From assembly GCF_002999335.1 (NCBI RefSeq), contig NW_020312689.1, positions 62,001-126,000 of the forward strand: DNA of 64,000 nucleotides, in the 5' to 3' direction. The DNA comes from Cyclospora cayetanensis. Its lineage: Eukaryota > Apicomplexa > Conoidasida > Eucoccidiorida > Eimeriidae. The notes under the pieces are model-generated. The model worked only from the letters and a program-made list of their open reading frames with translations. It did not search any database and was not told the origin of the DNA. Both the position numbers and the translations under genes were made by a program. Shown here piece by piece: positions 44,085-58,461 of this stretch (positions are counted from its first letter, which is position 1; the number at the start of each line of letters is the position of its first letter).

Positions 44085-46663
44085 GCAAGGAGACTCCCTT
44101 GCACTTCGGATTTGGGAGGCGACGACGACGACAACACCCCAAGGTCCTCAAAGCTCGCAAGGCTCCTTCCCGTGCAGAGACTGCCGCCATGAGGCAGCCA
44201 GTGCTGAGGCTGGCAATGCACGAACGGTTTCTGCTCTTGTGCATGCACGCCAGGCAATAAGGGGTGCGCGTGGGCAGCTTCTGACGGCTCCCACTCGCAC
44301 AGGAGAGGAACGGACACGGCTGCAGGCTCCGGAGCAGCTGCTGGCGCGACGGCTGCAACGGCTGCTGGCGCCTCGCTGCTGCTGGAACCCTCCTGATGAT
44401 ACGCATACGGCAAACCGAGGCAGCAGTCTTCGAGCTGCAGCTGCTGCGCTGCAGCAGCAGCCACGGCTTCCGCAGCCGTTGCTGCTCTGGGTGTACGTCC
44501 AGTTGTTGTCAAGTGCTTGCTGCTAGGATCGGCTGGGCTGTGCCCTATGCACCACTGCAGCTCTGGGAGTGGCGCATGGCTCGATAGGGGGGGGTGCAGC
44601 CTCCGGGGAAGCGTTGCCTGGCGTTGCTCCTGCTGCTTGCATGCATACCACTGTTGGGGGGAGAAGGGGGGGTCGGCATGGATCCCGTGCAGCAGAGGTC
44701 TCTCGACGGTGTTTTTACACTTGGCAGTCTCGAAGGCGTGAGGCCAAAGGGAAGGATCTGGCGAGAAGATGGGCACCCCCTCTGCAGCGGCGGCAAGAGC
44801 AGCGCTGCTGCGGGGAGAACGAGGAGGCGCTGTCTGCAGCCCAAAGAGCGACCTCTGCGGCTGCTGGCGATGCAGCTGCTGCTGCTGCCGTCTGCCGGTG
44901 CTGCCGCGCTTGTTGCTGGCTGCTCGGCTCCTGGCTTCTGCGGGAGAACACGAGGGGGGAGGGGATGGAGGCTGCAGAGGCTCCAGAGCGGCGTCGTAGG
45001 AAAGCGCTCCGCAGGAGTCTGCCGCTCGGAACGCGCAGTCCAACAGATCCGTCTGCTCCGGCCCTGTCTTAGGTGGGAGGAGTCTCTGTTGCTCTAGTTG
45101 GAGCTGAGAAGGGGGTCGCTGGCTCTGCGAAGGGCCAGGAGGAGAGGCTCCGAAGGCAGAGCGCGCATCCGGGGGAGGCGAGGAGAGAGTCGAGACGGAT
45201 GTGGAGAAGCAGGCATCTGCTGTCGCGAGTGCAGTTCCTGCTGCAGAGCCACCACCACTCCCTTTGTGCTGCTGGAGCTCTCCTCGCCCCTTCCGAAGCC
45301 TCGGATAGTGCCGTTTGGCCTTAATTTCAGGAGTCTGCTGTCTCAACAGCGCCGCTGCTCCCCGCCGCCCCCCCCCGACGACGGTCCCTTTGCTTTCTGC
45401 TCCTGCCGCTTCCTCAGCTGCTGCTTTTCGAGCGGAGGAGGAAGCGGCGGCAGCGGCACCTGTCACAGAAGAGGTGTTGTCTTCGGATAAAGCCCCCGAA
45501 CCTCCCACAGCCTCCGCGGGAGAAGCTGCCAGCGCTGCTGCGCCTTCTGCTGACGCAGCCGCCGCCGCTGCTGGCGCGGAAGGCTGCTGCTGCCGCTTCC
45601 TGCGAGCTTCCGCGGCAGCGTTTCTTTTCATCTGCAGAAGGTTGGCTAAGGTCACCTGATGGGGACCTCTCGCCCTTAGCTCCCTCACCCACTCGATTTT
45701 CAAGCCGTTGCTGCAACAGAAAGAGAGACACAGCTCCTCCACTTGACGCCAGCACCCGAGGAGATGCGCTGCGTGAAGCAGCTCCTTCACCGTCAACCCC
45801 CCCCAGTTCGTCGTATGGCCAGGAACCCCACGTCCTAAGACAATCCCGTGCTCCGACAGAATCTGCTTCTGCAGAAATCGCAAAAACAGCAAGCACACCG
45901 TGGCGGCGCATCCCGCGGTGGTCGCAGATGCGCAGATGCGGAGCAGCAGGCGGCAGGCGGCAGGCAGCAGGCGGCAGACGGCAGACAGCAGACACTGCCG
46001 CTCTTTCCGGTGGGAAAGGCGGGTGGCGCGAGAAGCAGCAGAAAGCGCAGAAAGCGAGAGATGGGCATGCATGCACACGCTTGGACAGCTGCGGGGGCAT
46101 AGGCAACTTCATACGGTTCAGAAACAGCCCTTAAACGGAAAAAAAGCAGCACTCACACATCGCGCAGTGTCGAGCGAACGCCGCTGGTTAAGAACGCGCC
46201 TCAAAATGGCACGACCTTTGAGTCCAATGGGCAGATCAAATCCGGGGAACCACTGCAGCAAGGGCCCCTCAGTATTGGCGGATGCTGAGGCTGCTGCTGC
46301 TGCTGAGGCTGCTGCTTCTGACGGTGTACTTATGACAGATATCGATGGAATAGAGGAAGAAGGAGCAGCAGGAGAGGGAGCCTTCTCTTCTGGACGGCGG
46401 CTGCTGGTGGAGACTCGCTGCAGCAGCAACACGGGTTGCTCCTGCTGCTGTTGCTCCTGCTGCTGTTGCTCCTGTTGCTGCTGCTCTTTCTCCTCCAGCT
46501 GCTGCTGTTGCTGCTGCTCTTTCTCCTCCTGCTGCTGTTGCTCTTCCTCCTGCTCTCCGTCTCTCGCCTCTCTCTTGAACGGCAACGCGCAGACTCCCAC
46601 CACGCATTCGCGAGAATCCGCTTCCTCCATCACCATCGGAGTACCTGTGGGCTGTGCAGCCAT
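42170..46663 (-). CDS. Large low-complexity protein with a conserved-looking N-terminal domain
   Basis: Proposed exons 46663-46157 and 45868-42170 with a GTGAGT donor and a pyrimidine-CAG acceptor, phase 0, 1401 residues. After an acidic Gln/Glu-rich start, residues about 135-250 form a compact, non-repetitive region spanning the intron: WFPGFDLPIGLKGRAILRR, then KQILSEHGIVLGRGVPGH, NWGGLTVKELLHAAHLLG, and EWVRELRARGPHQVTLANLL. It is followed by a basic Arg/Lys stretch, as in nuclear proteins. The rest is Gln, Ala and Ser tracts, including about 28 Gln at 44004-44084. I do not recognise the domain; a chromatin or transcription role is only a guess. Reading through the intron instead gives Met 46078 and a Cys/Leu-rich start, which looks wrong. 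Confidence 0.6.
44004..44084 (-). repeat. Longest CTG/CAG run in the window (about 28 Gln)
   Basis: CTG with two or three TTG interruptions on the plus strand, read as poly-Gln on the minus strand inside the 42170-46663 gene. Likely polymorphic in length between isolates. Confidence 0.9.
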
Positions 46664-46939
46664 TGGCTGCGACCCCTTTTGTTGCTGCTGTTATTGCTGT
46701 TGTTACCGCTGCTGCTGCTGCTGCAGCCGTCGCGGAACCTCGGATGTCAATAACAGGTGCAACAACACAAAAACAAAACTACGCAGCAACACAGCACTGT
46801 AAGACAGGCCCCCCATCACGGCATTCTGCGTCACATCCACACACTGGTGCGTCTGTGCTGCTGCTGCTACCGCTGCTGCTGCTGCATAAAACCAGGAGAC
46901 GCCAACTCGCCAGGTGTACGGGCATGCAGCCCCCTAGGA

Positions 46940-46980
<41 letters not shown>

Positions 46981-47610
46981 CGGCCTGCTGGCTGCCAAGG
47001 GCTTTACTTCTGGAGCCGCTCTCGCCGCCAGTGGCGCTGCGTCGTTGCTAGAAAAGTGCTCAAATAGACAGAGGAATGCATGCACAAGCCGATGCGAGAA
47101 CTCGCCATCCCCCGCATTCCCAAAGCGCGCAGTTGATACTCCCGGCTCAAATGCAGTCGACGCCCTCGCACTCGCCACTGCTGCTGCTCTGAGGTGGCGC
47201 GGCGCGCGAGGCTGCGTGAGAAAAGCAGGAGGGGCCCCCTTTGAGGGCCCCTCTCCCCAGCAACACTGGGGAGAGGGGGTGAGTCTCTCGCCACTCGCCG
47301 CGGTCGGCTATAGGGCCTGCCGCAGGAAGCTGGAAGCCACAGCTCGCCGCAATTGCTGCTCCCCCCGAGCTGGCTGTGACTTCGCGCACTGCGCTCGCTC
47401 CTCCCTCTTTGTTGTGGGGGTGTCGCTGCAGCTGCTCTTGCTCGGCCTTCTGCACACTACCTGAGACACCTGGATACCGATGCGTCACCGGAAGTCTCGA
47501 ACTTGGCACTGGGCGCTGCTGCGCACCTATCAATGTTGCAGCGCCTCCTGGTGCCCTTGGAATCCCTGCGAGATGTCTATGAACACCAAAAATACGAATA
47601 AAGAGCGGTG
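46664..47610. other. Region with open frames but no recognised gene
   Basis: Minus frames at 46867-47178 and 47147-47803 and a plus frame at 46757-47464 overlap. None shows a domain. CTG runs at 46940-46978 read as poly-Ala on the minus strand. Could hold 5' exons of the gene ending at 42170. Confidence 0.35.
47248..47278. repeat. GC-rich perfect hairpin
   Basis: Arms of 13 bases (47248-47260 and 47266-47278) are exact reverse complements around a 5-base loop. A second GGGGCCCC inverted repeat lies just upstream (47230-47252). Confidence 0.85.
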
Positions 47611-47961
47611 TCAGTGAAGGGTGGGGTTGTTGTAGCCGGTACTGTCGGCTAGGGTATGCAAAAGGATGGCTTTTCGTACAGGAGGAACTGGCTTGAGACA
47701 CAGTCGACCTGATACCAGGCCTTTTCCAGCCGAATCCGCTGAGCTGCTGCTGCTGCGATGGCAGCACGAGCAGCAGCAGCAGCAGCTCCTGGTGCTTCCG
47801 CACCGAGCGCTGTCTATCCTTCTCGCTGCAGCCTCAGAGTCTGGCCCTTCGTTTCCTGTGACTTCTTTTAAATAAACCAATTTCGCTTTGCCTTGGTATC
47901 GTATTCGCACCAAATCACGAATTCCTACAGTCTTTATACTCAGGCCTTCGTATACTTCCAA
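47611..47961 (-). CDS. Short hypothetical ORF or 5' exon
   Basis: The first 45 residues (VYEGLSIKTVGIRDLVRIRY and GKAKLVYLKEVTG) look like real, non-repetitive protein, unlike the Cys/Ser-rich rest. Codon use is less GC/CAG-biased than in neighbouring genes. Might be a first exon, or a relic inside the AT-richer island at 47880-48720. No family recognised. Confidence 0.3.
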   Translation of the reverse strand: MEVYEGLSIKTVGIRDLVRIRYQGKAKLVYLKEVTGNEGPDSEAAARRIDSARCGSTRSCCCCCSCCHRSSSSSADSAGKGLVSGRLCLKPVPPVRKAILLHTLADSTGYNNPTLH

Positions 47962-48357
47962 CGCGGGTACCCCCGTGGATGTCTCGTCTCCCTATCGCTC
48001 ACCGACTCCGAACCTACCTGACATTGCGCGCGCTACCCGCCGCTGCAAGAATGCTGTTTTCTCGCATATTACAGGCTCTGCGGATACCTTGTGTCGCTCA
48101 TACGGCTATCGGTGGTCCCTTTTCACTATCCGTTCCGCCGGCACCCCAGCATAAATGAGGCGCCTACGTCCGCGTCAACAACCCCGCTTTGCCTTGCTAT
48201 TAAAACATAGAAAAATGTATAGTTCGCACTTAATTTCTAGCATTTCACTGCATTTGGACAGCCCTGTGAAACAGTCGATTGCGTTCTTTGACTGCCTTTT
48301 GGCTCACTACGCCCCTGTCGCCTATTGGCCCCAACGTTCGCCTTACTTCATTGTTAG

Positions 48358-48690
48358 AATACTTCCGTGTCGATATCCGTCCTCCATCAACTACTGGAGC
48401 GACAGAAGCCTCAACCTGTACCGTGTCTGACAAAATAGAGGCGTAGCAGTCTCACGAGACCACTCTGACTGCGCCGTGCTCACTCCTGCTGCCCTTCTCA
48501 CAAAACTCAGGGCTCCCCCACGTTCCCCTCAGTTCACGATCACAGTATTTCCGTGTGTCTTCATCCGTGACACTCGAGGTATTGGAGCATCAGAAGCCTC
48601 AATCTGTACCGTGTCTGACAGAATAGGGGTGTAGCAGACCGACCAGTCCACTCTGACTGCGCCGTGTTCACTCCTGTTGCCCTTGCGTTA
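48358..48690 (+). repeat. Two tandem copies of a unit of about 188 bases
   Basis: Copy 1 (about 48358-48510) and copy 2 (about 48544-48690) share CAGAAGCCTCAA, CTGTACCGTGTCTGACA, ACTCTGACTGCGCCGTG and TCACTCCTG in the same order, offset by about 188 bases with scattered changes. There is no long ORF. The segment lacks CAG repeats and may be a satellite fragment or part of a degraded mobile element. Confidence 0.75.
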
Positions 48691-49158
48691 AAACACTGCC
48701 GCTAGAGCTAGTGCGGTGAGAAGCGCTTCTCGGCGTCATAGTCTGGATTGGCACAGTAGCGCAGCCCATTACGGTGAACGTTCACCCCGATCGTAGCAGG
48801 AAGCCTAAAAGACCAGCTGCTTCCGCCACTGTTGCTCGCTGCCGAAGAGCAGCAAACGGGGGTAGTAAGCAACAGCATAGGACCCCCCTAAACTAGCAGT
48901 AAGACTTTCTGTAGACACCTGCATTAGCAGCAGCAGCGCCTGGGCTGCTGTAGGGTTCCCTAAGCCCTTAGAAAACAAATGGACGAAAGGAAGAATCCTC
49001 CGACCCCACAGGAGCAACAATCTCTGGACTGGGGGAGAGTAGGCCCTTTGTGCCATTTTGGAGATTTTCGGATCTCCCGTATCTTGAGTAACGCAGCGCC
49101 CATCAAAGCGCAGCTGCAGCTGCTTCCGCTGCTGCAGCTGCGCTGTTGCTGCCGAGTA
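48691..49158. other. 3' flank of the Rab11B gene
   Basis: No gene recognised. Short minus frame at 48805-49056 lacks domain features. Confidence 0.35.
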
Positions 49159-50215
49159 TTACCCCCTGCAGCACCCCCCTTGCTGCGTTTGTTGCGTGGG
49201 ATAGTGAGGGTTACTAGCTAGCTGGACGCCTCCTTCCCTGAGGGAAACAGGTGATGCTGGTGCTTCGGACGCACGCCCTTCAGCCCGTTGGTTGTAAATC
49301 TCCTGGAGAAGATGCTCAAACACCAATTTCACATTTAGAGAGGTAACAGCAGAGGCCTCGCTGAAAAAGAGGCCGTTGCTTTGGGCAAAGCGAGCGGCTA
49401 CTTCATATGGCACCTGCACCCAGGTACAGAAGAACCGACACCACAAGAAGGACCACCATGTAGGTTTCTCTTTGCCCTCAAGCACACAGAAGATTTAGCC
49501 AGACTGTTTGTAATAGGGTTAGCTGCCTGGGTAGGGGTGCCAGTACACCCTCCAGGGTTCGGCAGGTAGCTGAGACTTGCTCGCTGCCCACAGGAGTGCA
49601 GTGTCATGCGCCGAAAGAAAGAAGCTTCTGTGCATGGGTACAGATTCTGAGGGGGAATAAAAGCAGTCACCTCTCTAAGGGAAGGGTCCTTCTCGCAGAG
49701 ATCGACCTTGTTGCCAACCATCATGACCACAATATCCGGCTCAGCATTCTGTCTGAGCTCCTCCAGCCACTTGCTGGCGTTCAAAAAGCTTTTCTTGCGT
49801 GTTACATCATATACCAAGAGAGCTCCAACTGCCCGTCGGTAGTGAGCGGAGGTGATGCTTCTGTAGCGCTCCTGCCCTGCTGTATCCCATATCTGCAACA
49901 ACGCCGCGCAGGAACGCGCACTGCTTCTAGCGTTTTCTCATAGGAAGAAACAGTTGCAACTACCCCACCCCAAAAGCTTGTGCCGCTAAGGCAGCCACTC
50001 TTTAAAGGTCGCACCTGTGCCTTGACAGTCCCTCCAACGGCGAGTGGAACCGTTCGCGTGGCGAACTCGACGCCGATTGTTGCTTTGGGTGTTTTCGGCA
50101 ACGTCCCTCTGGTGTATCGAGAGAGCAAGTGGGTCTTTCCCACGGTTGCGTCTCCCACCAGAATGATCTTGTAGAGGTGGTCGTACACCTCACTGCCTTG
50201 TTGTGGCTGTGCCAT
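49159..50215 (-). CDS. RAB11B: Small GTPase Rab11B
   Basis: Proposed exons 50215-50015, 49892-49671 and 49413-49159, all phase 0, 225 residues. The start chosen is the Met before [15 protein letters not shown], because an upstream in-frame Met at 50308 would add an unusual Ala-rich leader. G motifs: GDATVGKTH (P-loop), [11 protein letters not shown] (switch I), [11 protein letters not shown] (switch II), GNKVDL, and EASAV. The tail ends in CCRG, a two-Cys geranylgeranylation site. The [16 protein letters not shown] loop and [17 protein letters not shown] are typical of the divergent apicomplexan Rab11B rather than Rab11A. In Toxoplasma, Rab11B carries vesicles that build the inner membrane complex of daughter cells. 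It lies head to head with the Rab4 gene. Confidence 0.92.
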
Positions 50216-51830
50216 GGCGGCTGTGGGTGCTGCTGCTGCTGCAATGCGCGAGGGACCTCCGCTGTATAGACACTGCAGAGCCCTCAGCACTGCATGAGCA
50301 TCTGCCACTGCTTCTCAAGAAGCAACTGCTGCCTCTACGGTGTCTTGGCAGCCCTAACACAGGCAAGAGCAGTTTCGGCGGGAGAAATTTGGGTAGCACC
50401 GTGCAGCACCCCTTGTACGCTGCAGCGCGGCAAATCTGCTGCCCTAGTCGGTTCCCGCAGGAGACCGTGTGTCGTAGTCGCTGCCTTTGCAGCCGCACGT
50501 GTGGCTCAATGCAGCAGAAAACTTCAGAGCTGCGGCTCCTGCTGTTGCTCCCAGGCAGGGCTGCTGTGCTTGTAGTAACGCTGCGCCTCCAGAGGGATGG
50601 TTTGGTCCGCAGCTTTTTCTAGAGGCGCACGAATCTGCAAAAGAGAAACAGCCTGGCCTTGTGTACGGACACGCAGACTGCAGGAAACGCACGCGTGTGA
50701 GAATCACCGCGAGTCAGCCAGGTGTCGCCGCAGCCGCCTCAGCAGCAGCAACGGCAGCAGCAGCAGCAGCAGGTATCCGCGTGTCTTGCACGATCCTCAA
50801 GAGTAAATCATCAACAGAAGTACAAAGGATGAAAATTTGCAGTTCAGACCTCTTGAAGGGCTTGCCGCGCTGCTACAGAACCGCCACCGTTGTTGCTGCA
50901 GCTGCCGCTGCTCCCGAGCCGCCGCTGCCGGTGCAACACCAGCAGCAGCAAAGGCAGCAGGACGACACTGCTCGAGCGCGTTCGCAACTACAGTACCTTT
51001 AATGACAGCAGCAGCAGCAACAACGACAGTCGTTAAAACTGCTTTGAAGCCGTGTAGCATTCCTCGCATGCGGCGTTGTGGTTTAGGAAGGCGTCAGCCG
51101 CGTGCCAGGCCTCCCACCCTCCCGGTCCAAATTACTGGATTCACTAGCAACAACAGCGGCTGCCATAAGCTGCACTGATTAAAAGCAAAAATATTAGGGA
51201 AGCCTCGGTTCTTGTGGCTGCGATAGCCATACACTGCGGAGCGCCTCTATTCCTACGCGTGCCGGGAGTTGCTGAAAATACGCTACATCTTTTTCTGCAT
51301 CGGCTGGCAGCGCCGCACGAACCGCTCAGCGGTCGCTTCAGGCTTTGTTTCAATGGCAGCAAACGAACAGAAGTCTTGACGCTTCTTCCTTCCGGCGCAC
51401 CCAGTAAGAAGTGTCACAGGCTTATGCGACCGCAGCACCAGCAGCGATACGAAGAGCACGATTCCACAAAAAGCAAGCCATGCATCATTGATGTGTCCTG
51501 CTGCTGAGCAGGAGGCGCGTGAAAACAGCCCTTGAGCACCAGACATGCCCCTTTCCTTCCACTCCCTTCTCCTTCCCTGACACAGCGGTAGTCCTCTTCT
51601 TGGCTGACGGAAGAATTAGCTGCTTGGGCTGTACCACGACGCACGCTGGAAACTACTCCTGCTAGCCTCTAGCTCCTTTTGTCAGGGCCCAAGCCATTAA
51701 TTCGAGTTCACTCGGCGCCTTTTTTCGCACTGCACGAGGAGGGAGCTTCGTTATGATGATGTATTGCGTGTCTACGTGTGTCTGTGTGCAAACTCCTTCT
51801 CAGGTGCTTACTCCCTGCTGTACAGTGACA
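50216..51830. other. Shared 5' region of divergent Rab11B and Rab4
   Basis: About 1.6 kb between the two start codons. Short frames only. CAG/GCA runs near 50740-50990 are the last dense ones before the repeat-poor part of the window. Promoters for both genes should lie here, but no specific element could be assigned. Confidence 0.45.
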
Positions 51831-54512
<2,682 letters not shown>

Positions 54513-57500
54513 GCTGCCGCCCCTCACACAGCGACAGCCGCTTTAAGGCACTACCAGGGCCTTGAAATACATTTGCAGCAGAAGAGTGCACCTGTGGCAG
54601 CGGCAACCCGGTAGTATATATACCGTTTTTTCTCAGGATGCATCTAGGGCGTCCGGTATTTCCTCAGGTGTCTAAGTGCCCTTAGTCCTCCTCTCCGTGC
54701 TTGTCATTTTATCTGTGGTTTGATTCACTCTAACTGGCTAATTGAGTCCTTCCGAAAAGCTGCACGGTCAGAGCCAGAACGAGCACAGATCCTGCGTATT
54801 AGAAGCAGGCGAGGGGCTGAAAGTGTAGGGAACAAGCCTTGGTGGTATCGACCTGGCTGGTGCGTGCTTTGCAGCACCCCACTGTGACGTAGTGCCGTCA
54901 TCCCTAGTCAATTTGTTCAGCCCTTCTGTGCACACCTCACGTTCGAGGCTTCTGGCGCTTTGCATAGTGGCTGTCCACACACTGGAGTTGTATGCAGTGT
55001 TGTGGGAAGTGGCGTTGGCTTGGCTGATGGCATACGGGACGGGCTTCGAAGGAGAGGCAGAGATGAGGCACCCGCAGCTTGTAGGAAAATCACGGAGAGT
55101 TCGCACACAGGTGTGGCTTGCGTTAGATTTTTTTATCGGAATGCAGTGCGGGGAGAGCCCTAAGGTGGTCTACCCATGCCTGTCATTCCCTCGCCTGTTC
55201 CCCCCCTCCAACAGGAAGCAGTCCTCCAAACGGCTGAACAATTGGGTTGAGAGTTGGGGGCACCGATGGCTTTCAGGGGACACTAATGTTGTCTAATTGA
55301 GAAGGCCATCAGTTCCACCAGCCATTAAATCCTGGAAGTGGGCCTGCACAGCAAGTGACGGAGACCCTCTACCCCAGAACTATGCTAGAGGGTGCCCGCG
55401 TATATCTTTGCGTAAGCATAATGCCGATCCCCCTGCAGTAGACAGGATCGAATGCGGCGATATTCTAGTGTGTGGTGTTGGCGGCTCGCGGCCGCTCTGC
55501 CAAGGATCCTGATGAGGAGCTGAAGCGAGCCTCGTCGTGGGAGTGGCTACCAAGCTAGCTGCACAGGAAACAGAATCTACTTTTTTCCTTTCACTACAGT
55601 GTATTTGCCTGTCGTCGGGGCCTTTTGCTGCGCTTGGTTCTGTTGAGGAGGTAACCGGTTGGGCGGAAAAGTAGCGAACTGTGGCCGGTGATTTTTATCA
55701 CACGCGAGTTGTGCATGCACCATAAATGAGACGTCTTCACAAGGGCTGTCGGCAGGGAAAGAAAGGCCTCTGCATTTTTTAGAATGAAACGAAATCATCA
55801 GGCTGAGTGAGCCTAGAGATTAACATATGGCACTAGACGTCCTTCAGTGGCGCTAAGACCGGATCGTGCATCAAGGAAAGCTGCCCAGTTTTTCTTGGTT
55901 GGTTATTCAGGTGTTGGCTGGCCACTTAGGGAGAGTGATCTCAAGGCGCCAGCGCGTGCACTTTTCTTCACTGGAACTAAAAGTGGCATGGATGCGGAGT
56001 TCATTGTAAAGCTGGAAGTGCACTAGGCGAATCAGCACGCCAGTGGTTCTTGGCAGCTTCTACATGATGCAGCTCTGGACTTGGCGGTGAACTTTGCGTT
56101 TTTGCGCGGAGTACAGAAAAGGTAGTTGCGTTTCGCCCACTATCTACAAAGGTGGCATTGCTGTCGTTTGATCACTGCGCCGCAAAATCATACAGGAAAT
56201 CACCATCCCGGTTTCCCACAAGGCCTAGGGTGCACCTGGCCACATGTCTGCTCCTGCCCCTCAAAACTGCAGCAATCGGTAAACGAACAAAAAAATGCAA
56301 GCCAGCAGAGGAAACATCAAGCATCCAGACCCTGCTGGGCATGCATGATAGCATGTCATCGCTTGGAAGCCTGATGAGGCTGCGGCATCGCAGAAACGCC
56401 AGCCTTAAGAGCATGCTTCAGCTCAGCCTGCAAGGCAGACACTATTTCATCACAACTAGAACAAAGACGAGCACTGTCTTTACAGCGCCTTCCGTGAGGT
56501 TCATCTACCCTTGCAGACAATAGAGGTGACTGATTTCACAGATACTCTTTTCATTCGGATGAATTCGGTGCATGTACACCACTAGTCCCTAATATTAGAC
56601 GCACGTCCTTGCCAGAAGGCCTTGGAAGGCTTTCAGGCTTTGCTGCAGTTCAGGCAGGGTCTTTGCAGCAAGGGTTACCCTACAGGCACATGACCCTTCT
56701 ATCCTCATGGCCAGTGCATGCCAGCGCTAAGGAAGCGACAGATCTTCCCCCATTCTCTGCTCCTTCTTAGGTAACTCATATCGACCGGCGTAACAAAATG
56801 TACTATTGCTCTCCAGCAAGGGCTGGTGGCAGCGCCATCGAGACTTTGTGTAGAATGATTGTCTCTTGGCCTCTAGTGAGTAAGTCTGGTGTAAAAAGGC
56901 TATCACTGTAGGCGTGTCGGCACTGCAATCCCCTACACGTATATTCAAACGACGCAATGCAACTTGTTACTTCGGCTGCTGTTCCCCATCACCACTGCTA
57001 GTCGAGCGGGCACTCCGGGTAACAGTTTTGAATTATTTCCTTCAAAGCGATATAACACTGCAGCGACGCTGTCGCACTCGCTCGAGCAATAGTGTGTCCT
57101 CGTGACAGAGTAACCCCAAAGGTGCTACAGTCTCAGTGGCAGTGAGACAAAAGCACATGTTGACGCTCTTCAACAAGACACCACAGAAATGCATAGTGGC
57201 TAGCCGCTAGGCGCACCAGCCAATTTGCCAATTCTTTTCTAGTTCGTAACAGAGCCCGAGTACTGTAGTAAAGGATGCTTTAGAGTTGCCAAGCGTGCTA
57301 CAATCAGTGCCTTGGTCCACTTCGTCATGGACTTGCGCGATAGGCTCAGCGAGGGATGTTATCAGCACTGACAGATCTAGTTGTGTGCTAGTGCTCTAGG
57401 GCATTAAACAAGGTGAGAGGGCTGCCACCAGAGGATTCTAAGGGTGCAACAGTGTATGCATCCAGCTAGCTAAGGATCATCATCCACGTGCTCGTGTTTC

Positions 57501-58461
57501 CGCAATCCCAGCGAAAAGGGCAGGTAGATTCTTGGCGGCAGAGGCGGGTACAAGAGCCCGTATATACCTTCCCTTGTCTTGAAAGGCTGTGTTTCACAGC
57601 AACGTCTACAAAGAAACCACCACACTTTGTGCGCAGCGGCTTGAAATTGCGAAGCTCGTGCTACAACAAGACCATCCTCGTCAGGGATATTCTCGGGTTT
57701 CCCGGCATATAGAATGGTTGGAGTCTAATTTCACTTGAACTTGCGTGTGCATACTAAAGATGAGTCCCTTGCTGCCAATCTGTCACGCTCCCTACTGCCT
57801 AAAGCTTTGCTTCGGGAACTTCCTGGCACCCCGTGCTACAGTGACTGTAGATTAGAGGCCCCCTTTGCGTGTAGTGAATGCATGTGGGGCAAAATCCCGC
57901 ACATGGCTGCCTTAAAGGCAGTGCACGGCCCCCTTTTGTCAGCGAAGCAGAAACGATCACACACTGAAGCTCTCGCATACGCCCCGTAACCAGTGGTGTG
58001 GCCCGTGGTGTAGTGCAAGATGCTTTCCCCCTACGAGAACTCCTTGGGTACTTGAACCAGCTAAATTTACCGCAAAAGTCTTTTTGCGCAGATGAAAGGG
58101 GATTGTGTATGGTATCCTGGCGGTTTCTGTACTCTCGGACGTTAGCAGCGCTGTTGCTTGTGCTGCACGTGCTGCTGCATGTGGCCCTGTGCGTTCGAGT
58201 TGGCATGGGGCGCACTGGCACTTTGCACGAAGAGTTGAGCGATGCAGAACACCTCAATTTGTCCGTTATCTCTTATATGAGAGAAAGAGGCAACAAGAGG
58301 CGATCGATTTCGAAGACCTGTGAGACGCCCTCGAGGCACCTCAATCCAGCGACCCTACGCCGCCTTGAGGCATCCTCACGCATTGCAGCACCGGGAGCGA
58401 AAACTGCTGCTGATCTTGCTGCATCGCATTCCGTGCAGCAAGAAGGCTTTTGCCTGCCGGA
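54513..58461. other. Long repeat-poor intergenic region
   Basis: Nearly 4 kb with no CAG runs and no recognised gene. A plus frame at 57998-58729 includes one hydrophobic helix (TLAALLLVLHVLLHVALCV) but overlaps the PH-protein start in another frame and has no other support. Frames at 54892-55296 and 56152-56523 are short and plain. Confidence 0.4.

Noticed and set aside
47888..48430. Two plus-strand ORFs as transposase or retroelement protein
   Set aside because: No catalytic motif or family pattern; one runs into the tandem repeat.
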